Assembly: GCA_903813345.2 (NCBI GenBank)
Contig: CAIIXF020000007.1
Location: forward strand, 21,129,564-21,193,563
Origin: Owenia fusiformis
Lineage: Eukaryota > Annelida > Polychaeta > Sabellida > Oweniidae
Direction: 5' to 3'
DNA: 64,000 nucleotides
The position numbers were made by a program, and so were the translations under genes. Under the pieces are notes generated by a model, which was given only the letters and a program-made list of their open reading frames with translations, was not told the origin of the DNA and made no database searches. Below are positions 28,701 to 40,700 of this stretch, piece by piece; position 1 is the first letter of the stretch, and each line of letters begins with the position of its first letter.

Positions 28701-31700
28701 AACGTCAGCCTCTACAACACAGTCATCCACGGGTTAGTATATCCAAAAATGGTGATGAAGTTTCGATATTTCCTCTTAAAATATAGAATCGGTAACGTTG
28801 AAATCAAATGTTTTCCAATAAAAATTTTACTGATAGCACAAGTCAATGCTTAATTTCGAGATTCTAGAAGATATGCACTTTGTTTATTTTCCAGCTTAAA
28901 ATTACATTTGAACCATTTCATTTGTTTGTTTACTATACAGAAAATCAACACTTCGTGTGAAACATTTTCATGATAATTGTTTTCAAGGAAGTAAAAATCT
29001 CATATAACATGAAGTACAAGTGAAGAAGAATTATTCCTTAATTACATCAGATAATTCTCAGAACTGTACAGACCATACTCTAGACTCTAGTTACCCCACT
29101 TTTATGTTCATCTTAAGTGTTAAGTATTAAATTCATTTTATTCCTGCTCAATAAATAATTACACAATATTTTAGCATCTTACTTTAATACGTTCAATATA
29201 ATACATTTCTGATAACGAAGTTATTGTACACAGTAAATCATTTATTTTTTAAAAGCATATTTTAAACCTTTCAATCTTCAATTCAAAATCGAAATTAGAT
29301 TCTGTTTTCTGCACATCTACATCTGAAACGTTTAAACGTATTTTAATCTCCATTCAGGAACAGGAAATACTGTTGTTACTACACAAGGTACTGCCATCAC
29401 AACTGCAGTACAATGCATAGAATCAATTGGCATGGATGATGCACAGAAGATTGATGAGGAAAATACCAAAGTATTGAATAACCAAGATGACTTCAGTGGA
29501 GTACAACCAAACCTGGATGCTTTGAAAGATAATGATCCAAACACAAAACTCCAAGCACAATTTAAACCATCGACTGAACCTAAAGAGTTAAACATATCAA
29601 CAAAACTGAAAACTGACGTGTCTGTTCCAATTACCAAAGTGGAATTAACAGGCATGGAAAATGTTGCATCAGTTACTGTCATTATCAAGGATGAAAATGG
29701 TGAAATAGTGACAGAGGTATGAATGCGTGACGTTTTTGAAACTCCCTGAAACTAAAATATAATAGATATCCGAGAGTGGAACACATGCTTTTCCTTGTAA
29801 TTAATTTAAAGAATGCTAAATATGATTTCATTTTTATTTTTGTCAAGATGGTTTAAGATTATTTCAAAAACAAAGTATTGTAATTATGTAATTTATTTGG
29901 TTTCTTTTAGACACCCAAAACAACTGTTGATGTTGATTCTGCAATTGTAAATCTTGAGAATACTGAAGGGGTTGAAATCATTGTGATCTTCACTTCAAAA
30001 CCAAATGATATGCCCATGGAGATTGGAGATTTGAGACCAACTGCTTGCTTGAAAATACAAACAACACCCGGAGCAACGACTGTACCATCAACATCCCAGG
30101 GTACAAATATTTTATAAACATAAAGCATGCCTGAGTTTTATAGTTAAATAGAAGATTCCATCATTTTTAAAAGCCAATCTTATACCTATATCCAGTGAAG
30201 CAATGGATAATTAAAGCCGAAAATCCAGCTAGTACAGTGGTACAATTCCAAACCATATCCTTAAATCGAGTAAAGCTTCTATTGCGCTTATCATTGGTGT
30301 AAAATGAACTTACTTAACACAATTCTTCATTTAAGTCTATAATGCAAGAGAAAGCTGAGCATAAATCTTAATTCTAAAATATACATTAATTTCAGTTTCT
30401 ACTGTACCAAGCACTTCCTCGCCTAGTACATTAACGTCAGCCTCTACAACACAGCCATCCACGGGTTAGTATATCCAAAAATGGTGATGAAGTTTCGATA
30501 TTTCCTCTTAAAATATAGAATCGGTAACGTCGAAATCAAATGTTTTCCAATAAAAATGTTACTGATAGCACTAGTCAATGCTTGATTTCGAGATTCTAGA
30601 AGATATGCACTTTATTTATTTTCCAGCTTAAAATAACATTTGAACCATTTCATTTGTTAGTTTACTATACAGAAAATCGACACTACGTGTGAAACATTTT
30701 CATGATAATTGTTTTCAAGGAAGTAAAAATCTCATATAACATGAAGTACAAGTGAAGAAGAATTATTCTTAAATTACATCAAATAATTCTCAGAGCTGTA
30801 CAGACCATACTCTAGACTCTAGTTACCCCACTTTTATGTTCATCTTAAGTGTTAAGTATTAAATTCATTTTATTCCTGCTCAATAAATAATTACACAATA
30901 TTTTAGCATCTAACTTTAATACGTTCATTATAATACATTTCTGAAAACGAAGCTATTGTACACAGTAAATCATTTATTTTTTAAAAGCATATTTTAAACC
31001 TTTCAATCTTCAATTCAAAATCGAAATTAGATTCTGTTTTCTGCACATCTACATCTGAAACGTTTAAACGTATTTTAATCTCCATTCAGGAACAGGAAAT
31101 ACTGTTGTTACAACACAAGGTACTGCCATCACAACTGCAGTACAATGCATAGAATCAATTGGCATGGATGATGCACAGAAGATTGATGAGGAAAATACCA
31201 AAGTATTGAATAACCAAGATGACTTCAGTGGAGTACAACCAAACCTGGATGCTTTGAAAGATAATGATCCAAACACAAAACTCCAAGCACAATTTAAACC
31301 ATCGACCGAACCTAAAGAGTTAAACATATCAACAAAACTGAAAACTGACGTGTCTGTTCCAATTACCAAAGTGGAATTAACAGGCATGGAAAATGTTGCA
31401 TCAGTTACTGTCATTATCAAGGATGAAAATGGTGAAATAGTGACACAGGTATGAATGCGTGACGTTTTTGAAACTCCCTGAAACTAAAATATAATAGATA
31501 TCCGAGAGTGGAACACATGCTTTTCCTTGTAATTAATTTAAAGAATGCTAAATATGATTTCATTTTTATTTTTGTCAAGATGGTTTAAGATTATTTCAAA
31601 AACAAAGTATTGTAATTATGTAATTTATTTGGTTTCTTTTAGACACCCAAAACAACTGTTGATGTTGATTCTGCAATTGTAAATCTTGAGAATACTGAAG

Positions 31701-34700
31701 GGGTTGAAATCATTGTGATCTTCACTTCAAAACCAAATGATATGCCCATGGAAATTGGAGATTTGAGACCAACTGCTTGCTTGAAAATACAAACAACACT
31801 CGGAGCAACGACTGTACCATCAACATCCCAGGGTACAAATATTTTATAAACATAAAGCATGCCTGAGTTTTATAGTTAAATAGAAGATCCCATCATTTTT
31901 AAAAGAAAATCTTATAACTATATCCAGTGAAGTAATGGATAATTAAAGCCGAAAATCCAACTAGTACAGTGGTACAATTCCAAACCATATCCTTAAATCG
32001 AGTAAAGCTTCTATTGCGCTTATCATTGGTGTAAAATGAACTTACTTAACACAATTCTTCATTTAAGTCTATAATACAAGAGAAAGCTGAGCATAAATCT
32101 TAATTCTAAAATATACATTAATTTCAGTTTCTACTGTACCAAGCACTTCCTCGCCTAGTACATTAACGCCAGCCTCTACAACACAGCCATCCACGGGTAA
32201 GTATATCCAAAAATGGTGATGAAGTTTCGATATTTCCTCTTAAAATATAAAATCGGTAACGTTGAAATCAAATGATTTCCAATAAATTTTTTACTGATAG
32301 CACTAGTCAATGCTTGATTTCGAGATTCTAGAAGATATGTACTTTGTTTATTTTCCAGCTTAAAATTACATTTGAACCATTTCATTTGTTTGTTTACTAT
32401 ACAGAAAGTCGACACTACGTGTGAAACATTTTCATGATAATTGTTTTCAAGGAAGTAAAAATCTCATATAACATGAAGTACAAGGGAAGAAGAATTATTC
32501 CTAAATTACATCAGATAATTCTCAGAACTGTACAGACCATACTCTAGATTCTAGTTACCCCACTTTTATGTTCATCTTAAGTGTTAAGTATTAAATTCAT
32601 TTTATTCCTGCTCAATAAATAATTACACAATATTTTAGCATCTAACTTTAATACGTTCAATATAATACATTTCTGATAACGAAGCTATTGTACACAGTAA
32701 ATCATTTATTTTTTAAAAGCATATTTTAAACCTTTCAATCTTCAATTCAAAATCGAAATTAGATTCTGTTTTCTGCACATCTACATCTGAAACGTTTAAA
32801 CGTATTTTAATCTCCATTCAGGAACAGGAAATACTGTTGTTACAACACAAGGTACTGCCATCACAACTGCAGTACAATGCATAGAATCAATTGGCATGGA
32901 TGATGCACAGAAGATTGATGAGGAAAATACCAAAGTATTGAATAACCAAGATGACTTCAGTGGAGTACAACCAAACCTGGATGCTTTGAAAGATAATGAT
33001 CCAAACACAAAACTCCAAGCACAATTTAAACCATCGACTGAACCTAAAGAGTTAAACATATCAACAAAACTGAAAACTGACGTGTCTGTTCCAATTACCA
33101 AAGTGGAATTAACAGGCATGGAAAATGTTGCATCAGTTACTGTCATTATCAAGGATGAAAATGGTGAAATAGTGACAGAGGTATGAATGCGTGACGTTTT
33201 TGAAACTCCCTGAAACTAAAATATAATAGATATCCGAGAGTGGAACACATGCTTTTCCTTGTAATTAATTTAAAGAATGCTAAATATGATTTCATTTTTA
33301 TTTTTGTCAAGATGGTTTAAGATTATTTCAAAAACAAAGTATTGTAATTATGTAATTTATTTGGTTTCTTTTAGACACCCAAAACAACTGTTGATGTTGA
33401 TTCTGCAATAGTAAATCTTGAGAATACTGAAGGGGTTGAAATCATTGTGATCTTCACTTCAAAACCAAATGATATGCCCATGGAGATTGGAGATTTGAGA
33501 CCAACTGCTTGCTTGAAAATACAAACAACACCCGGAGCAACGACTGTACCATCAACATCCCAGGGTACAAATATTTTATAAACATAAAGCATGCCTGCGT
33601 TTTATAGTTAAATAGAAGATCCCATCATTTTTAAAAGCCAATATTATACCTATATCCAGTGAAGTAATGGATAATTAAAGCCGAAAATCCAGCTAGTACA
33701 GTGGTACAATTCCAAACTATATCCTTAAATCGAGTAAAGCTTCTATTGCGCTTATCATTGGTGTAAAATGAACACAATTCTTCATTTAAGTCTATAATAC
33801 AAGAGAAAGCTGAGCATAAATTTTAATTCTAAAATATACATTAATTTCAGTTTCTACTGTTCCAAGCACTTCCTCGCCTAGTACACTAACGTCAGCCTCT
33901 ACAACACAGCCATCCACGGGTTAGTATATACAAGCATGATGATGAAGTTTCTTTCGATATGTCATATTTGACTGCCGCATATGCTTTTATCTCAGCTCAT
34001 CAACAGTGACTGAGCGTAATGATTTAAAAGTTGTCCTTTTCACTATTGCTCCAACAAACATAATGCCATCGCACATCTAGCACTCTGCTTGCTATTCGTA
34101 TGTACTGTGACCACCGACGCAGTTTGCGTTACCATCGGGCAGCATTTTTATGTTGTTTGTTACTCTTACTACCATATGCGTAACATTAATCTGGTTTCTA
34201 TGAATTGAAATGTTTCCCAATAAATTTCACTTATTACCCCAATCAATGCTTGTTTTCTATAGTGTAGAACCAAATATTGATATTGCCAAAAAATAAGATT
34301 TATTTGAATTTTTGAAAAAATTGATGCAACCTCCTTCAAAATTGAGCTAGAAGCTTAAAATAAAAAGCATTTTAAGGCTATTTTCTTATTCTTTCTCATG
34401 GTTTTTATTTTTGGTTATTGGTAGGGGGATGCAGCTATCGCACCCCCCCCCCCCCCCCTGGCTACGCCTATGCTATTGGGATTTCATTAAAAATCGTTAA
34501 TTCCAGAATGAAATATTTTGTCAAGAACCATATGATATACTACATCTACAAAGTACAGATGTTGTCACAAAATAAACATCTTAGAGTACAATAAGGAAAA
34601 GAACTCATTATTCAAAAGGAAGGAAAATAAATCGAATGCACTAAGCCATCTCTCCCTTTTTACATATGTATTATCATTGTTGACGTATAAAACAATCGTA

Positions 34701-37700
34701 TAACTATTACACACAATATATATTTATTCTACAATCACATGAATATTTCAACATTGTTTGATTAACATAATCTCATATATTTATAGCTGCGTCCACAATG
34801 GTCACTACAGCAGCTTCTACTCCTGGTATGTAATTCAGGGTGACAGGAAAAAGGAGGCCATTGAAGTAGGCAATATCTCCTTAACAAGTGGCATTAAAGA
34901 AATTTCTCACACAACAGAACCGTTCTATGGGAATTTGTTCCAGAAAGTTTCAAAACAATCATTTCACTGGTTTAAGAGCTTTGATCATTTTCATTACTTG
35001 CTGCAATTTGCCACAATTGAGACCAAGACAGAATTGAATTCATATGGATACCCTTACATACGGTATTCAGCTCTTGTAATGGCATTACATTAAGCAGTGA
35101 TTGCCTTCTTTAGGTCAGCAATTGTCTGGGAATTGTTTTGGTATACACTTTGTCTTTCAAAAAGTCCCATAAAAAGAAACCAGGTGGATTCAAGTATATG
35201 CTGTGTGGAGATGAAGGATCATCTAATCAATGGTTTATGATCCTGTTGCCAAAATGTTGATTTACCCAATCTAGTAAGTCATTTAGGTATTGGGAGTAGT
35301 GCCATCTTGCTAAAATCACTAAATGGCACAATTACATCCAATGTGGCAACCAATGGCTGCCCAAAATTTCCTTAAATTGATACTGTATCTGAGTAACGCC
35401 ACTCCATACACTCCAAACTTGAATCCACCTAATTTGTTTTTGTGGGGCTATTTGAAAGACAGTGTAACAAAACAATCACCAGACAATTGCTGATCTAAAA
35501 AGGCAATCACTGCTAAATGTAATGCCATTACAGGAGCTGAATATGTAAGGGTATCTTGCCATATGAATCCAGCTCTGCCTTGGTCTCAATTGAGGCAAAT
35601 TGGAGCAAGTAATGTAAATGAGCACACTTACTGATCCAGTTGACTGGTTGCATTGAAACTTTCAGGAACGAATTGCCATAGAACTGTCCAGATGTGTGCA
35701 AAATTTCATTGATGTCACTAGTTTAGGAGATATTGCCTACTTCAATGGTCTCCTTTTCCTTGTCACCCTGTATATTAAAAAATATTTTGGATAGGTTAAT
35801 AGAGAGGTTTCGGTATAAGTTTTCAGGCGAACTTAAACTGCAACTTCAACTCCCAATTGACGAAACCCCACTTGGGAGGAACATTTCTCGAAGAAACGAG
35901 GAAAGTACTTTCCCTTGTTTCCAAATCAAGGGAATCAATTTGTGAATATCCCAGCAATTACGGTATCAAGTTCTAAGTTGAGATCATATTTTGCAACCGG
36001 GACTTCAAACTTCCCAAATATTGGAAGGATAAAAAGAACCTTAATTCCTAGTTCCTCCCCAGTGCTTTACTTGCCCACGTCTCGCTATAGAGGGTGTTAC
36101 AAAACATGGACTATTAGTGATAAATCTCCGAATGAAGTTCAAATGCATACATGTATACCATTTGTAACTTTTAAACTGTATTTATTGTCACATGTGTCAA
36201 ATATCTTGGTCTAAAATATACTACTAGGTTCCTGTATGATATATAAGTCATTATAGGTCTGTTTTATCTCAAATTGACTTTGGAGATGGACATTATGAAC
36301 CATGGCTTGCTCCAAGCATCGCGAACACAGATTAGATTGATTAGTTTATTAAATTTGTAGTCAACGTGTTTGATCGGACACTTAACATATTCAGCTTATT
36401 AACGTTAGATAGGGCTCATCGTCACTTGGTCGACACTCATGAGCAGGTTATGCATGGTTTACGTGAAGATCCAATTTTATAAGTTTACCACCATAATGTA
36501 TTGTGTATTCATAGTTGCACAAGCTGTTGACAATGAATTGTTTTTCAATTTCCTTTATAAGATAATACGTGACAAACGAAAGAGTTACAATGGATGGAAA
36601 AATGTTCCAATGTGTACATTATATTATAACTTTGCTATGTTGTCCGAGAAACAAATGCATAAATCTACTCGTATGCGTACATACGAGGGGTGATCCAAAA
36701 GTATATGTTCATAAATATTATTTATATTTACTAAATATAGGTACCACAGTACAGCCACCATCTTGCAATTCTGAAAATGGTGAATACTTGGCAACATGTA
36801 GCGAGACAAATCGATATTGCCCGGATGTTAATATGACAGGTAAGTTCCATAAAGCCACATTCAACCAAGGCGTCGTGGCAAGAGAATTCCTCATGAACAG
36901 ATATACAGTACAAATGTTAACCCGCTCTACCATTATTCAATCTGAGCTATAGATATAGCTGGTCAAAATAATTTGGCCCTTGAGATTCTTGTTCAGAGAA
37001 TACATCAGATACTGCTCGTTGGAAGAGTATTGCCAAGATTTTTTGCGGTATTTCCCCTTCTTGCCCTGCTTTCATTATAAAAATATTATAAAAATATTAC
37101 AAACGCCCGCGAGGGTTTCATTTTGAAATATTGGAGAGTTTAAGCTATAAATCGAAACGGCAACGTGTACAAATTGCCAATATGCAAATACATGTAGCTT
37201 CCTCACTTAAATAGCCAATCGGGCTTCAGTGTTTGTTTAGACTACACCGCAGTATGTGATACGCCATTGGTAGTTCTATAACTGGTTTTCTGATACACAT
37301 TTCAATCAGGCTAGTTTGGTAAGATGGTCGGAGCTAAAACATGCATGACACATACCATCTTCTTCAGAACGAATTCTACTTTGTATCGAAATCAAAATTA
37401 CCAGCCTATGGCAATAGATAGACACGAGACACGAACTTTGGATTTTTCGCGTCCTAAACACGAATCTCTGAAGCTGAATGGGTACCTATCTGAAGTAGAC
37501 TAACTAGCGCTTGTTTTGTATGCGCACTATGTATTGCTATATTGTTACATGTGTTTTCCGGTCACGGTTGCGTTGTAAAAAAAACATTGCAAGCTTAAAC
37601 TCTCCATTGTTTCAGTATCACAAGAAAACAATGAAGTGACAACATTTATCTGATAATCCACATCAGGAAACACTGGTTGAATATGAATCTAAAGCAACTT

Positions 37701-40700
37701 TGAGTTTTATTCTATACAATGGTCCCCGTCTCATTTTTGATTATTTCAAAAACATTATATAGAATGATATTGTGACTGTGATTTTGATACTTCAGACGAC
37801 AGTAACTATCTGGAATGCTGTATGTGCCAAAATGGAAGGCTTTTCAATGATGAAGGAAAATGTGTAGAGCCATGGGCCTGTACTACATGTGAACTAAATA
37901 TTGACGGGAATGTGAGTAGATGCATATTGTTGCATTCGACAATAACATCTTTTTGATTTGATTTTCTCCCATTACTTACCATTACTTACCATGTACAGTC
38001 ATATTTAACCCTTGCCTAACCCTCCTGGCCCAGTTATCTACTCCCTGATGTCGGAGATCATAACTTGCTAGAACGCATGCGTGATACAGGGTGACCAAAA
38101 AGGGAAACCCTTGAAGTAGACAATATCTCCTAAACTAGACAAGTCATATCAATGAAATTTAGTACACACCAGAACAGTTTATGAAAAATTATTCCTGAAA
38201 GTTTCAATATAACCAGTAAACTGGTTCAGGAACTGTCAGCATTTATATTACATGCTTCAAATGTTATGCCATGGTTGAATTGGGTAAGGGTTATTGACAA
38301 TTTAGCCATATGAATGCATCTCTGCCCTTTGCTCAGTTGCTACCATTGACGGCCAGTCGCGGCCAATGGTCTCCTTCTTTCTGGTTACCCTGTATTTATG
38401 CTTTGTCACAAGGAGGGTTGGATCCGAGGGTTCCAACTCAATCCACCTTGACTTTATTCCACCTTGATTTGCGTGCTCAATACTTTAAACGTTTTCGTTT
38501 CGATGTTATATGCAAGCTAACATCCCTATACCTTCTTATTACAGATGGTTAACATGCCATTGTACACACAGTTTGACGAACTTGTATCTGGAACAGAAGA
38601 CTGTACAAGAAAATGTGAATTCAACGATGAAAGTTGTAACAAGACGTGTATGGAAAACGTCATATGCAAAACCACTCCAACTTGTGCTGAGGTATGCATT
38701 TGGAAGATTTTGTGAAGACAAGACACATTTAGAAAAACGATTTCAAAACTGATGGTTATCAACATATTATGCCATTCGAGAATTGAATTGTTTAGTTTAA
38801 TTACTAGTGTTTAATGGAGCCGAAATCTTGAATAAACCAACGCAAAATCTATTTTAGGGCACTATCATGGTGACGGATGTCAACGGTTTACCAATATGCC
38901 AACGAGGTGAGTGAATGAAATTAAAAAAATCACCTGTGCACTACTGTAGATTTTCTCATGGTGGTCTTTTTATATACCAACGAGTACTTGAATAAGGTAA
39001 TAGAATAGGAAGAATTGTGAAACTCCTAGAAATTAGGTTTGACTGCGATTACAGTTTTTTAAATTAATTACAAGAGGAAATACAAAATAATTCATAGAAG
39101 GATTTGTCTCAATGTAAAAATGAACCTATAAAAATACACCTTGTTCAACTAGGAATTCTGGCATATTAACTCCTCTAAAATTGAATATTCCCGAAAACCA
39201 GCTGCAAAATATAGGATAAAACAGGAATTTATAAGATTGTTTGATATATTCTAGTTTTGTTCCCTAGCAGATTCTAACATTGCAATAATTCCTCTTTCAT
39301 TTTACAAAAATAAGTGAACTGTTTTTCAGTGACTACTGCAAGTTATACAACCAGCACGACACCACCCGCCGAATGTGACTCGTGTGGGGAAGGCCAAATA
39401 TCTTGTGAAGATAGCTGTTCTTGTTACACTCCTGATCAAAAGTGCGACGGCAAAGAAGATTGCTTGAATGGTCTTGATGAGCTTGGTTGCGACTGCACAG
39501 AAAAAATGCCCAATGGGACCAATGTGTACATAGAAGTAAGTTTTATTGATGAAGCCTTTTGTTTTCTGAAACAGGGGTGTGAATGAAGAACGCTATTTTC
39601 TCAATCTTATGAGTTGGAAGTTAAATTTCGATTCGATACCAGACTCCATAATATTTCCTGTTCACCACTGTACTTGAATGGTCAACAGTAGAAATATTAG
39701 TGGCGATAAAATAAAGTGTTTTAATTAATTAATTACAGAATGGAGGCGGGCTTCAGTGGAATGAATGTACTTATTGCGAATGTAGTAATGATAGTCCCGA
39801 TGGAAAATGTGTCAAGACATGTAATAAAACGTGTGAAGAAGGAGAGACCCTTGATGCTCACTTTGGCTCGACAGATTGCTGTGAATGTACAAAAGGTGTG
39901 TATACTTTATGGAATAGATAAAACCAAACTAACCGGCCTCGATTCAATATTTGATTGAAGCTAGCACTGATTATCGCTTATTGTCATGGTAACGAATATG
40001 TTATTGTCAGAAACTACCACTTCTTTTTTTATCTCCCTTCATTTCCAACTGCAATGGTTGTATATGACGAGTAATCAAATTCATGCATTTAAAAACACTA
40101 TAATTTTCATGAATTTTTTCCTCGCTATTTTAAAGGACTGGTATCGATATGGCGAACTAAATAGAACACATGCTTCTCTTAAACCAGTCATCAAAACATT
40201 CTGAAAATTTTACACATCGTCAATTTAATGATCATATTTAAATTTACTTTGGCAACAATTTAATTCTTTATATTGTTTTAGAAAACACGTCAGACACTTC
40301 CATTGTTCTTTGTATCATATGTCCGGAATGAAATGAGACATCTATCCGTACCTCATTGGAACAAAAAGACATATACCACCCCATGCAGACAGATCGCCTA
40401 AAATTACATTCGTTTGATGCGAGACTCGACATTCACCAGGAAACTTAAAATATTTTTGACCCATGACGCAAATTAACTTTGAAAAGTGATGGCGGTGATT
40501 TAAATTACTATGTAGATAGACTATGAAACCGCAACGAAATATTTGTAGCTTTCTTTGAAAAACTAAGAAATATACATCACATATCGACTTTTTCAAAACA
40601 GACAAAAACATGTATAAATATAGTAAGGCCTGCAGGTCCGATTCCCTCTGGTATCATTACATTGGTCTCGTGTATGTCAATTAACATTTGAAACACAACT

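Larger units (their letters stand above)
302..33919 (+). repeat. Tandem array 1: 18 units of about 1,732 bp
   Basis: Exon A starts recur every 1,731-1,737 bp except where transposons are inserted (2,090, 2,813, 2,284 and 2,812 bp steps). Introns are nearly as identical as exons, so the array arose by recent tandem duplication and/or is kept uniform by unequal exchange or gene conversion. Typical unit: exon A 359 nt, intron 194 bp (phase 0), exon B 190 nt, intron about 296 bp (phase 1), exon C 69 nt, intron about 625 bp (phase 1). As the repeat is flanked by phase 1 introns, adding or losing a unit does not shift the frame. Units differ by scattered single-base changes; the last codon of exon A is CAG in units 1, 3, 10, 14, 15 and 17 and GAG in the rest. 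Confidence 0.95.

Noticed and set aside
302-33919. CRISPR array or satellite DNA
   Set aside because: The 1.7-kb period with spliced exons and open frames identifies duplicated gene segments, not short repeats with spacers or non-coding satellite.
34443-34458. 16-base C run as a functional G-quadruplex or telomere-like site
   Set aside because: Single homopolymer run beside a decayed repeat; length may vary by sequencing, and nothing else supports a function.
34758-35093. Plus-strand 111-codon frame
   Set aside because: It crosses a 39-nt exon in the wrong frame, then intron and transposon sequence.
36684-36720. Complete mariner element starting at ACGAGGGGTGATCC
   Set aside because: Only one end resembles such elements; no matching inverted end or TA pair was found nearby.
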